Shown here: in pieces, positions 56,652 to 64,000 of the stretch
Layout: each line of letters starts with the position of its first letter
Numbering within the stretch: position 1 is the first letter of the stretch
Assembly: GCF_009795885.1 (NCBI RefSeq)
Contig: NZ_WTEV01000002.1
Coordinates: forward strand, 1-64,000
DNA from: Gilliamella sp. Pas-s25
GTDB lineage: Bacteria > Pseudomonadota > Gammaproteobacteria > Enterobacterales > Orbaceae
Reading direction: 5' to 3'
DNA: 64,000 bases
Translations under genes and position numbers: made by a program
The notes under the pieces: model-generated
Told to the model about the DNA's origin: nothing
Seen by the model: only the letters and a program-made list of their open reading frames with translations
Database searches by the model: none

Positions 56652-58015
56652 TTTGAAACCTCGCTATTAATATTTGAATTTCTTTCTTTTTTCTTTAATA
56701 AATAACCAATTGATAACAAAATTAAACCAATCAACATATAACCTAATATGCCTACATGACTGATTGCGGCAAAAAGCCCTGTAAATGGATTTGCTGATGG
56801 GTTTAATGAGGTGTACATCACTGTTGCGTCTGGATTAGTACCAAATTTTTGGAATACTTCATTTGTTGAAGGTGTCATCCATGAAGCAATATATAAACCG
56901 CCACCAAACAAAAAGATGGATGTTATCCATGTGCGGAGAATATTTCCTTTAAATACTGGGACCATACAAGCAATAAAAAATACAAATTGCGATAAATCAC
57001 CTAATGGCATCACCTTATTACCAGGTAAGATAACTGCTAAGATGACAATAACAGGGATAAGTAACAAAGCTGGTGCGATAACCGCAGGATTACCAACAAT
57101 TAATGCAGTATCCATGCCGACAGTAATGTCACGATTAGGAAACCGTTTAACTAATTTTTTCCGAGCCACATTAGATAATGGTACTAATCCCTCCATCATT
57201 ATGGAGGTCATTCTTGGCAATAGCAGCATGACAGCGGCTAAATACATGCCTAATTGTAAACTTGCAATGATAGTGTGATATGGGGTTTGCCATGAATAAC
57301 CACAAAATCCAAGTAATACCCCGATAATAAATCCAACCACAGTTGGATCACCAAGTACACCAAAACGTCTTTGGATGGTTTCAGCTGTAATACTAAGATT
57401 TTTGAAACCAGGTATACGGTCATAAATCCAATTAAACGGATAAGCAAAAATAAGATAGGTATTTGCTACAGGATGAGAAATCGAAACACCTTCTGGTAAA
57501 TTATAAAATTTTTCATTATTTTTAGCGCCAAGATCGGCGGCAATTAATGCCCATACGTGGAAAAGTGCTGCTGTTAATACACCATATAAAAAACTTCCTG
57601 AATAAACGCCAACAATAGCTCCCATTGATGCATTTTGGTGCAAGTTAAATACATCTACATTCACACAGTCAGTAATTTTCATAATAAGAAGTAATATATT
57701 AACAGCAACACATAATGGAATAATAATCGGCCCCATACTCGAACCGAATCCCATTACCGCTGTAGCCGCTCCACCAACATCAATTGCGCTAAGCGAAGAT
57801 CCCGTACTTTCAGCAAGTCCTGTTACAGCTGGTGCCATTTTGTCAAGCATAAACTTAATGGTCATACTTAATGCAATAAATCCAATACCGACTTTCATTG
57901 CAGAAGATATACATTCAGAGATAGGCCGACCGAGTGCGGCCATAAATATTAGAAATATGATAGGAATAAAAATAAAATTACCTAAATCATTAATAAATTG
58001 TGTGATCAGTTCCAT
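56648..58015 (-). CDS. PTS IIC component, galactitol type
   Basis: A 455-residue polytopic permease of the EIIC-GAT family. LITQFINDLGNFIFIPIIFL, MAALGRPISECISSAMKVGI, GFIALSMTIKFMLDKMAPAV, DVGGAATAVMGFGSSMGPII, CVNVDVFNLHQNASMGAIVG and GVSISHPVANTYLIFAYPFN are characteristic. About ten membrane segments. It transports and, with IIB, phosphorylates an unidentified polyol or sugar. It lies 18 bp after the RpiB-like gene. Confidence 0.87.
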   Translation of the reverse strand: MELITQFINDLGNFIFIPIIFLIFMAALGRPISECISSAMKVGIGFIALSMTIKFMLDKMAPAVTGLAESTGSSLSAIDVGGAATAVMGFGSSMGPIIIPLCVAVNILLLIMKITDCVNVDVFNLHQNASMGAIVGVYSGSFLYGVLTAALFHVWALIAADLGAKNNEKFYNLPEGVSISHPVANTYLIFAYPFNWIYDRIPGFKNLSITAETIQRRFGVLGDPTVVGFIIGVLLGFCGYSWQTPYHTIIASLQLGMYLAAVMLLLPRMTSIMMEGLVPLSNVARKKLVKRFPNRDITVGMDTALIVGNPAVIAPALLLIPVIVILAVILPGNKVMPLGDLSQFVFFIACMVPVFKGNILRTWITSIFLFGGGLYIASWMTPSTNEVFQKFGTNPDATVMYTSLNPSANPFTGLFAAISHVGILGYMLIGLILLSIGYLLKKKERNSNINSEVSK

Positions 58016-58033
58016 AAGTGACTCCTTTGTTGA

Positions 58034-58555
58034 TTACTCATCTGCTCTAAATCCCATATTCCATGCAACATGCATAGGTTTGACTAATAAAGCATTATCA
58101 TTGCGTTCTGCTTCAAGTAGGTTTTTTTTAGAATTTTCCCGGGCTGTTTCAAAATTGAAAGGTTCATCAAGCCAAGCATCAATAATCATTTTTGTGTACT
58201 CCAATCCATTAACTCGGCAACCAATGCCGATAATTTGGGCGTTGTTACTCAATCTGGCACGTTTAGCTGAATAAGGGTTGGTGACAGCGGTGGCTCGAAT
58301 ACCCCAGTGTTTATTCGCTTGGCAAGTAAAGCCTATTCCCGTTCCACAAATATAAATGCCTAAACGGCAAACATCCTTTTGGATAATTAGTGACATTTCA
58401 TCTGCTAGTTTTGCAAAAGTATTGATTCCATCTTCTTTGGTTTTGACAGGGTCATAAACAATGTCGGCATTTTTTTCTAAGATTAAATATTGTTTGATTG
58501 CTTCTTTATATTCAAATCCAAGATCGTCACTGGCAATAGCAATTTTTGTTTTCAT
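58034..58555 (-). CDS. RpiB/LacA/LacB-family sugar-phosphate isomerase
   Basis: A 173-residue isomerase. KIAIASDDLGFEYKEAIKQY is the usual phosphate-binding start. RLGIYICGTGIGFTCQANKH has the active-site Cys and GTGIG loop, and IRATAVTNPYSAKRARLSNN and AQIIGIGCRVNGLEYTKMII follow. Length and the C-terminal extension (MHVAWNMGFRADE) are nearer LacB (galactose-6-phosphate isomerase subunit) than RpiB. First gene of the operon. Likely converts the aldose-6-phosphate made by the PTS into a ketose-6-phosphate; the sugar is unknown. Confidence 0.8.
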   Translation of the reverse strand: MKTKIAIASDDLGFEYKEAIKQYLILEKNADIVYDPVKTKEDGINTFAKLADEMSLIIQKDVCRLGIYICGTGIGFTCQANKHWGIRATAVTNPYSAKRARLSNNAQIIGIGCRVNGLEYTKMIIDAWLDEPFNFETARENSKKNLLEAERNDNALLVKPMHVAWNMGFRADE

Positions 58556-58578
58556 TGGCTTTCCTCAATTAAATTAAT

Positions 58579-58598
58579 AACCAATTTTATAATTGGTT
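58579..58598. promoter_or_regulatory. 20-bp palindrome, candidate DeoR-type operator
   Basis: AACCAATTTTATAATTGGTT is symmetric except for its central four bases. The half-site AAAACCAAyT recurs at 58673-58682 and 58778-58787 in the same intergenic region, suggesting several operators for the divergent DeoR regulator. Confidence 0.6.
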
Positions 58599-58611
58599 TT
58601 TATTGTAAAGT

Positions 58612-58633
58612 CAATGTGATCTTCGTCACAAAA
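58612..58633. promoter_or_regulatory. CRP-binding site of the PTS cluster
   Basis: TGTGATCTTCGTCACA (58615-58630) is a perfect TGTGA-N6-TCACA core, flanked by AA on the left and AAA on the right. It lies about 60 bp upstream of the RpiB-like start codon, next to the palindrome at 58579-58598. It implies cAMP-CRP activation. Confidence 0.8.
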
Positions 58634-58834
58634 TAAATAAGATATTGTTTTTAAAAACTTTAAAAGCAAATTAAAACCAACTTTGCAAGTGTTTTTCAGT
58701 GCAATTAATAAGAGGTGAGTGAAAAGAAATACAAGATAATTAAGGAATAAGTTATATTTTGTTGTAGAATGCCAATAAAAACCAACTGTAATAAAGATTA
58801 AATTTTTCGATTAACATATTTGAGATTATTAATT

Positions 58835-59590
58835 ATGCAATTAATGAATGAGAGAAGAGAATTAATTTTAGAAGAATTAATTACATCAGGAACTGTTTAT
58901 GTCAGTGAATTAGCGCGTAAATACCAAGTCACTTATGAAACTATTCGCAAAGATTTATCTCAATTAGAGAAAAAAGGGTTTTTGGTAAAATGCCACGGCG
59001 GAGCGACGCTTAAACAAGGTGCTCTTGAAAATCCTTTTCAAATTAGGGAAAAAGAAAATGCAAGTTTAAAAAAGAGTATTGCACAAGAAGCATTGACTTT
59101 GCTTCCTGATAATTGTTCTATGATTATAGGTACAGGTAGTACGACCTTAGAGCTGGCAAAACTACTCGTATATCGCTCAGATTTTAAGATTTTTACTGAC
59201 TCTCTTCCTGTCGCAAACACCTTGATTTCGTCCAAAAATCAAGTTTTCTTGTTTGGTGGTGAATTACGTGATAAAAGCTCATCGGTTTTTGGTGGTTGGG
59301 CGTTGTCGATGATCAGTGAAATTCAAGTTGATATCTGCTTCTTAGGTACTGATGGTTTTAGCAATTTAAATGGTCCGTCGAGTCCTTCATCATCCGATGC
59401 GTTTATTGATAAGGCAATTATTGCGCATGCAGATAAAAAATATATTTTAGGGGATTATACTAAATTTAGTCGTAAAAGTTTATATAAGATTTGTGATTGG
59501 TGTGAAATAACAGCGCTCATTACCAATGATATGGCAGATCCCATACAAGTTGCTGAATTAGAAAAAACAACTAAAGTAATTTTATGTTAA
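58835..59590 (+). CDS. DeoR-family transcriptional regulator of the PTS cluster
   Basis: A 251-residue DeoR-type repressor. HTH: MNERRELILEELITSGTVYV, SELARKYQVTYETIRKDLSQ. DeoRC effector domain: AQEALTLLPDNCSMIIGTGS, FGGELRDKSSSVFGGWALSM, VDICFLGTDGFSNLNGPSSP, HADKKYILGDYTKFSRKSLY. The start is at 58835 or 58844 (MNERREL); the TTG at 58820 is unlikely. Divergent from the isomerase/PTS operon; it probably represses that operon and itself until a sugar phosphate accumulates. Confidence 0.83.
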   Translation: MQLMNERRELILEELITSGTVYVSELARKYQVTYETIRKDLSQLEKKGFLVKCHGGATLKQGALENPFQIREKENASLKKSIAQEALTLLPDNCSMIIGTGSTTLELAKLLVYRSDFKIFTDSLPVANTLISSKNQVFLFGGELRDKSSSVFGGWALSMISEIQVDICFLGTDGFSNLNGPSSPSSSDAFIDKAIIAHADKKYILGDYTKFSRKSLYKICDWCEITALITNDMADPIQVAELEKTTKVILC

Positions 59591-59594
59591 TTTA

Positions 59595-59641
59595 TCTTCC
59601 CTTAATCCAACCATAATAAAAAATTGAATTAAGGAAAGATG
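59595..59641. terminator. Convergent terminator between the DeoR gene and the multicopper oxidase
   Basis: Arms ATCTTCCCTTAAT and ATTAAGGAAAGAT pair with one mismatch, with a 21-nt A-rich loop. Located between two converging stop codons. Confidence 0.5.
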
Positions 59642-59652
59642 AGGAAAGAATT

Positions 59653-61188
59653 TTATTCCACCATTAATTGCCCCATCATGCCAGTTGTTTCATGTTCAAT
59701 AATATGACAGTGATACATGCGAAGCCCAGGAAGATTTTGCTGTATTTTGATAGTAAGTTTTTCGTGTGGTCGCAAATTAATGGTATCTTTTAAGGCAATA
59801 TAGTCAGGCTGAGTTTTTTTACCATTTAACTCGTGCGATTGTACAATAAATTGTGCACCATGGATGTGGAAGTTGTGATCCATATGGGAGTTATTGAATA
59901 TTGTCCATTCTTCAATATCGTGAATTTTGCTTTTTAGATCAATTCGCGACATGTCATGACGTTTACCATTAATTAAAAATAACACACCACCACGCGGCTC
60001 TTTCATGTCCATTACTTCGGTATATTCAATAGATTTATAGGTCGTTGCCTGCCCTAGTTTTGGCAATGCACGTAAGGTTGACGGGATAGTAATTGATTTT
60101 GACTGTGTCAATACCAATTCTGCAAGTATGATATCTTGCTCTGGTGGTACATTCCCCATTTTTCCGCGATCGTAACCGATAGATTGTAAATATACTGTAC
60201 CAGATTGTTTTGGCAAAATGACGAGTTCTGCACGTTCAGCTGGCGACAATAGCAGCGGTTTATTGAGTAAAACAGGTGCAGGCATTAGTCCTCCATCAGT
60301 ACCTACCAAATAAACATCACAGCCAGGAACGGATAAATTAAGATAACGACCAGAACACGCATTCCAAACTCGTATCCTCGTTGCCGTATTTATGGTGATT
60401 TTGGGACGATAGACACCATTAATTAACACAAATTGTCCCTCGCGACCATTCATCCAATCAACCATTGAATTATCCGCAATTTCACCTTTATCAGTCAATT
60501 TTAAATCTGAAAAAAACCAGTGTTGTTCGGGCAAGAATGCAAGCGGATCGTTTTTGCTGCGTACAATAAATATGCCAGCTAATCCTCGCGCAACTTGTTC
60601 TGCTACGGTTTCATGACCGTGTGGATGATACCAATAAGTACCAGCATTCCCTTCTGGTATAGTAAACTCATAAGTTCGGCTACCTCCAGCAGGAATTTGA
60701 TCTTGTGGATTACCATCTTGATTAGATGGGATGAGCAAACCATGCCAATGTACGGTTGTCGCTTGTGGTAAGTTATTTTTAACAGTAATTTTAACGTTAT
60801 CCCCCTCAAAAGCTTCAATCACTGGACCGGGGATATGATCATTATATGCCCAAAATTCTGTTGTAATATCTTGTGTTAACTTTAACTTAACAGGTTTTGC
60901 TTCCAAGATTGCTTCAAAAATACCTTGTTTATTACTGGTATTTTCTAAGCGAGGTAATTGTGGTAAATCCAGTCCTTGCGGTAAAGCTGAAGTTGCTAAT
61001 AATTTTTGTGAAACTTTATCACCCATGTTCATATTCATGTCTCCCATTTCACCTGTTTTACACTGATCAGAGTTGGCTTCACAATCCATACCTGACATAG
61101 TTGAATTATCCATTTTGGCAAAGGCTTTTGTAACTGCTATCCCACTTAAAGCCGCTGTAATATTGAACAAAAAATTTCGACGTTTCAT
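59653..61188 (-). CDS. Multicopper oxidase, CueO-like, Tat-exported
   Basis: A 511-residue periplasmic multicopper oxidase. The twin-arginine signal MKRRNFLFNITAALSGIAVT starts the protein. A Met-, Asp- and Cys-rich stretch follows at about 27-58 (STMSGMDCEANSDQCKTGEM, GDMNMNMGD), likely copper-binding. All copper motifs are present: HWHGLL, WYHPHGHETV, DHNFHIHGAQF and MYHCHIIEHETTGMMG. It probably oxidises Cu(I) or a phenolic/iron substrate for copper tolerance. The Met-rich region is N-terminal, unlike the internal insert of E. coli CueO, so orthology to cueO is not certain. It is followed upstream by a small Cys/His protein gene. Confidence 0.88.
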   Translation of the reverse strand: MKRRNFLFNITAALSGIAVTKAFAKMDNSTMSGMDCEANSDQCKTGEMGDMNMNMGDKVSQKLLATSALPQGLDLPQLPRLENTSNKQGIFEAILEAKPVKLKLTQDITTEFWAYNDHIPGPVIEAFEGDNVKITVKNNLPQATTVHWHGLLIPSNQDGNPQDQIPAGGSRTYEFTIPEGNAGTYWYHPHGHETVAEQVARGLAGIFIVRSKNDPLAFLPEQHWFFSDLKLTDKGEIADNSMVDWMNGREGQFVLINGVYRPKITINTATRIRVWNACSGRYLNLSVPGCDVYLVGTDGGLMPAPVLLNKPLLLSPAERAELVILPKQSGTVYLQSIGYDRGKMGNVPPEQDIILAELVLTQSKSITIPSTLRALPKLGQATTYKSIEYTEVMDMKEPRGGVLFLINGKRHDMSRIDLKSKIHDIEEWTIFNNSHMDHNFHIHGAQFIVQSHELNGKKTQPDYIALKDTINLRPHEKLTIKIQQNLPGLRMYHCHIIEHETTGMMGQLMVE

Positions 61189-61318
61189 AATATTCCTATA
61201 ATCATGTTTTTATAATGAATAATCACTATTGAGTGATTAGCGATATAAACGAATAACAAAAAATTTTTACTGCAAAGATAGATATTTCGACTAATTTTTT
61301 ATTGAAAATACAAATTAA

Positions 61319-61651
61319 TTAAACAATTCTTAGTAGTTTTAATTCAGGAATAAACTTTTTATATTTTTGAGCAAAGCTAAATGTAAGGTATAGATCACAA
61401 TGTGGTAAAAACTGAAGATTAAAAGTGGTACAAGCTGAATCATAAGATGATTTTTGTAATAAAGAATGGCAATCATTATGCTCATTCATGCCTAACTTAG
61501 CGATTATGTGGTGTGAAATATCATTAATAGTAACTAATGAGCCAATTGTGATTGTCAAATATCTAGCAGAATCAGCAAATAAAAAGAAAATAATTGCTAA
61601 TGCAATAATAAGGTAATTTTGTTTATTGATGATTTTTAATGACATATGCAA
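61319..61651 (-). CDS. Small secreted or membrane-anchored Cys/His protein of unknown function
   Basis: A 110-residue protein not recognised. One strong N-terminal hydrophobic segment (YLIIALAIIFFLFADSARYL) could be an uncleaved anchor or signal peptide. The remainder has three cysteines and several histidines (ISHHIIAKLGMNEHNDCHSL, YDSACTTF, LPHCDLYLTF), which could bind metal. It sits 130 bp upstream of the multicopper oxidase in the same direction, so it may be co-expressed in a copper response. No good ribosome site was evident, and it could be a chance frame. Confidence 0.5.
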   Translation of the reverse strand: MHMSLKIINKQNYLIIALAIIFFLFADSARYLTITIGSLVTINDISHHIIAKLGMNEHNDCHSLLQKSSYDSACTTFNLQFLPHCDLYLTFSFAQKYKKFIPELKLLRIV

Positions 61652-61860
61652 ATCTCACTATTCATCTAACAATTACTTAGGCTATTGTACTGAAAAAAGA
61701 AGCAAAGTTATACAAAATTTATACACTTTAAGTGAGACTATTTTATTGTAACTACTTGAGGCACGGTTACTTCTCTAGACTAATGAGTAATAACGTTAAC
61801 CAATATTGAATTATGACAACTAATCATTAATATCATGTTACATTTAATCATACAAAATAA

Positions 61861-61891
61861 TTTACATAATAATAAGCTGTTCTGCTATTAT
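61861..61891 (+). promoter_or_regulatory. Candidate promoter of the glycosyltransferase gene
   Basis: A -35-like TTACAT at 61862-61867 and an extended -10 (TGCTATTAT, hexamer TATTAT at 61886-61891) with 18-bp spacing, 35 bp upstream of the start codon. Confidence 0.45.
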
Positions 61892-61925
61892 ATTTGTATA
61901 ACTTAAATTGACGAATCATAAAGAT

Positions 61926-62990
61926 ATGAAAATTCTCTTTGGTGTTCAAGGAACAGGTAATGGTCATGTCAGTCGCTGTAGAACATTAGCTAACGCACTG
62001 AGAAAGGCTGGTGCGAATGTTGATTATATTTTCAGTGGCCGCGATCCTAAAGACTATTTCGACATGCAAGCTTTTGGTGATTATAAAACCTATCGTGGTG
62101 TTACGTTTGCAACCCTTAATGGTAAAATTAATTTTCGCAAAACCGTGCAACGGATTCGAGCTTTCAGGCTCATTAAAGATGTTCGTGAGCTCGATTTATC
62201 AAAATATGATTGCATAATTAGCGATTTTGAGCCAGTAAGTGCTTGGGCTGCACATCATCAACATCGTGAATGTTTAGGCATAAGCAATCAAGCTGTTTGC
62301 CAATATCTTAAACCTAAAGAATATGGATTAGTCGCAAATGTGATTATGAAATATTATGCTCCCGTCACTAAAGCAATTGGCCTACATTGGTTTCATTTTG
62401 GGCATAAGCTAATTCCCCCTATGATTGACACTTTTGAAACTGCGCCAACCGAAGATGGAAACATCATCGTTTATTTGCCATTTGAAGCATTAGATGAAAT
62501 TACAGTATTGTTAAAACAGTTTAAGGAGCATCAATTTATCTGTTTTCATCCAGATATAAAACAAACATCACAACAAAATAATATTAATTTTCAACCACTT
62601 GGTCGTAATAATTTTACACAAGCTTTAGTTTGTTGCTCTGGAATTATTACAAATACAGGATTTGCATTGATTTCTGAAGCATTGACGCTTGGTAAAAAGA
62701 TTCTTACTAAACCTGTATCAGGTCAATTTGAACAAATTTATAATGCTCAATGTTTGCGTTCTCTTGATATGGCAACGGTTATGGAAAGTTTAAACGGTAT
62801 AAAACTCAAATACTGGCTTAATTTACCTTCGCCAAAACCAATAATCTATCCAGATGTGGCTACAGCACTGGCTAATTGGATTGTGTCAGGGCAAAAAGAG
62901 TCGTTACTTTCTTTAAGTGAACGGCTTTGGAGCCAAACTATCTTTCCTGAAAATGTCAATCAACGAATAAAATCTTTAGGATATGTGTAA
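61926..62990 (+). CDS. Glycosyltransferase-like protein of the MJ1255/VC2487 family
   Basis: A 354-residue GT-B-fold protein. The N-terminal KILFGVQGTGNGHVSRCRTL, ANALRKAGANVDYIFSG is the hallmark of the MJ1255/VC2487 (TIGR00661) family. It continues YDCIISDFEPVSAWAAHHQH, GNIIVYLPFEALDEITVLLK and, in the donor-binding half, CSGIITNTGFALISEALTLG, KKILTKPVSGQFEQIYNAQC. It may transfer a sugar in envelope or glycan metabolism; the substrate is unknown. The start at 61926 has no convincing ribosome site; a TTG at 61908 is also open. It overlaps the folA leader. Confidence 0.75.
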   Translation: MKILFGVQGTGNGHVSRCRTLANALRKAGANVDYIFSGRDPKDYFDMQAFGDYKTYRGVTFATLNGKINFRKTVQRIRAFRLIKDVRELDLSKYDCIISDFEPVSAWAAHHQHRECLGISNQAVCQYLKPKEYGLVANVIMKYYAPVTKAIGLHWFHFGHKLIPPMIDTFETAPTEDGNIIVYLPFEALDEITVLLKQFKEHQFICFHPDIKQTSQQNNINFQPLGRNNFTQALVCCSGIITNTGFALISEALTLGKKILTKPVSGQFEQIYNAQCLRSLDMATVMESLNGIKLKYWLNLPSPKPIIYPDVATALANWIVSGQKESLLSLSERLWSQTIFPENVNQRIKSLGYV

Positions 62991-63000
62991 AGGAGTGAAT

Positions 63001-63501
63001 ATGATAGTAAGTATGATTGTTGCTATGGCTGATAATCATGTAATTGGCTTAAATAATCAAATGCCTTGGCATTTACCTGCAGATTTGGCATGGTTTAAAA
63101 AAAATACTCTTAATAAACCTGTTATTATGGGACGAAAGACATTTGAGTCAATTGGTCGCCCATTACCGGGGCGTCATAATATTATCATTTCAAGACAAAC
63201 AACCATAGAATCTAACATGGTTCCAAATATAAGTTGGGTACCATCAATTGATGCTGCAATATTGTTAGCTCAAACACAGCTTGTTGATGAAGCATTTATT
63301 ATTGGCGGTGGTAATATTTATAAACAAGCGTTACCTTTAGCAAATCGACTTTATTTAACGCATATAGATGCAAAACTACAGGGCGATACTTATTTTCCTG
63401 ATTATTCGCCTGAGCAATGGCAAGTTATTTATCAAGAAGCACATCAAGCCGATGATAAAAATAACTATCCATATCGGTTTGAAATTTTAGAAAGAAAATA
63501 A
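63001..63501 (+). CDS. folA: Dihydrofolate reductase
   Basis: A 166-residue enzyme reducing dihydrofolate to tetrahydrofolate with NADPH, the trimethoprim target. MIVSMIVAMADNHVIGLNNQ, MPWHLPADLAWFKKNTLNKP (acidic Asp28), VIMGRKTFESIGRPLPGR, NIIISRQ and FIIGGGNIYKQALPLANRLY are all typical. The ATG at 63001 follows AAAGGAG; an upstream Met at 62983 is not needed. It begins 10 bp after the glycosyltransferase stop, so the two are probably co-transcribed. Confidence 0.95.
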   Translation: MIVSMIVAMADNHVIGLNNQMPWHLPADLAWFKKNTLNKPVIMGRKTFESIGRPLPGRHNIIISRQTTIESNMVPNISWVPSIDAAILLAQTQLVDEAFIIGGGNIYKQALPLANRLYLTHIDAKLQGDTYFPDYSPEQWQVIYQEAHQADDKNNYPYRFEILERK

Positions 63502-63514
63502 TAAGTCTTAACCT

Positions 63515-63540
63515 ATTGCCACTAAATAAAAAGTGGCAAT
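63515..63540. terminator. Bidirectional terminator between folA and relA
   Basis: A 9-bp stem ATTGCCACT / AGTGGCAAT with an 8-nt loop between converging genes. Confidence 0.75.
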
Positions 63541-63552
63541 TTAACATGTCAA

Positions 63553-64000
63553 TTAGCCTTGAAAACGTTTAGCTTCAATAACATCGGGTAGTTGTTTTAT
63601 TTTATTGAGTACTCGATTTAACGAATCCTGATCAAAAATTTCCATATCTACATCGATAGTCGCTAATTGTTGCTTCATATCCGAGCGGCTCATTAGACCA
63701 AGAACATTAACCTTTTCATTCGCCAAAATCGTAGTAATATCTCGTAATAAACCACTTCGATCGTTGGCAACAATTTGTACCACCATGGTATAGCTTGAGT
63801 AGGTATTATTATTCCAAACTGCATGGGTAATACGCTCAGGAGCATGATTTTTAAGTTCTTGTAATTGTTCACAATCAGCCCGATGAATTGAGATACCTCG
63901 CCCTTGAGTAACAAACCCTGCGATTGGATCGCCAGGAATAGGGCGGCAGCAATTTGCAATGGTATACATTAAATTACCCACACCTTCAATAATAATTTCA
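63553..64000 (-). CDS. relA: GTP pyrophosphokinase RelA, C-terminal part (truncated by window edge)
   Basis: The 3' end of relA; the frame stays open to 64000 with EIIIEGVGNLMYTIANCC. The region contains the conserved-cysteine segment NCCRPIPGDPIAGFVTQGRG, then ISIHRADCEQLQELKNHAPE, and the C-terminal ACT/RRM domain VANDRSGLLRDITTILANEK, VNVLGLMSRSDMKQQLATID, ending LPDVIEAKRFQG. It closely follows E. coli RelA rather than SpoT. RelA makes (p)ppGpp on stalled ribosomes. The catalytic N-terminal domains lie outside the window. Confidence 0.93.
   Translation of the reverse strand, partial: EIIIEGVGNLMYTIANCCRPIPGDPIAGFVTQGRGISIHRADCEQLQELKNHAPERITHAVWNNNTYSSYTMVVQIVANDRSGLLRDITTILANEKVNVLGLMSRSDMKQQLATIDVDMEIFDQDSLNRVLNKIKQLPDVIEAKRFQG

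Noticed and set aside
1-64000. tRNA genes, rRNA genes or CRISPR arrays
   Set aside because: No T-loop signatures, rRNA motifs or regularly spaced repeats were recognised by eye. A dedicated scan would be needed to exclude weak cases.

Overview
The window looks like a chromosomal segment of an AT-rich gammaproteobacterium related to the Orbaceae (Gilliamella/Frischella-like gut symbionts). This is an inference from enterobacterial-type gene content and synteny (argP-rpiA-serA, hemE-yjaG-hupA, secM-secA-mutT, ratA-ratB, srlAEBD-gutM-srlR), very high AT content, and many PTS and uronate-use genes. No database search was run.

Layout. 1-2.6 kb: an eroded IS3-like remnant, an outer-membrane beta-barrel gene and argA with two ArgR boxes. 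2.7-7.8 kb: an L-sorbose-type operon on the minus strand (mannose-class PTS IIA-IIB-IIC-IID, sorbose-1-phosphate reductase, SorC-type regulator). 8.3-18.2 kb: housekeeping genes (glyQS, yciC-like, ybaK, hupA, yjaG, hemE, argP, rpiA, serA). 18.2-22.4 kb: a tandem duplication of a 2.06-kb unit that carries a secreted adhesin-like gene and has copied the last 74 bp of serA. 22.5-26.6 kb: the glucitol operon srlAEBD-gutM-srlR. 26.8-32.8 kb: a Dps-like ferritin, a flavin reductase, mutH and nrdAB with paired NrdR boxes. 33.4-36.7 kb: two more, diverged members of the same secreted family. 37-39.1 kb: rarA and lolA. 39.3-48 kb: a galacturonate/oligogalacturonide island (exuR, a decayed exuT remnant, uxaC, uxaB, uxaA, a GPH-family transporter, a signal-less GH28 polygalacturonase). 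48.1-55.1 kb: smpB, ratAB-zur, a paired small drug/metabolite transporter, a DUF4177 protein, mutT, secA and a short SecM. 55.2-59.6 kb: a galactitol-type PTS with an RpiB/LacB-like isomerase, a 6-phospho-3-hexuloisomerase-like protein and a DeoR regulator. 59.6-64 kb: a multicopper oxidase with a small neighbour, an MJ1255-type glycosyltransferase, folA and the 3' end of relA.

How the genes work together. Three carbohydrate systems feed central metabolism. Sorbose is imported and phosphorylated by SorFBAM and reduced by SorE to glucitol-6-phosphate. The usual sorD is absent from that operon, so SrlD of the glucitol operon 16 kb away is the obvious enzyme to finish the route to fructose-6-phosphate. 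Oligogalacturonides are probably imported by the GPH carrier, hydrolysed in the cytosol by the GH28 enzyme, and converted by UxaC-UxaB-UxaA to 2-keto-3-deoxygluconate. The ancestral monomer transporter ExuT survives only as a frameshifted 5' stub. The third PTS cluster has an unfamiliar combination of isomerases and its substrate is unknown.

The most unusual material is the set of four stand-alone secreted adhesin-like proteins at two loci. They share an N-terminal domain, an NFPTT-motif domain and a C-terminal lectin-like domain. In the young tandem pair the sequence differences are concentrated in the last third of the protein. Other points worth a look are the serA-tail duplication, the exuT stub, a SecM that keeps IRAGP but not the rest of the arrest motif, and a leader upstream of the polygalacturonase that can form mutually exclusive hairpins.
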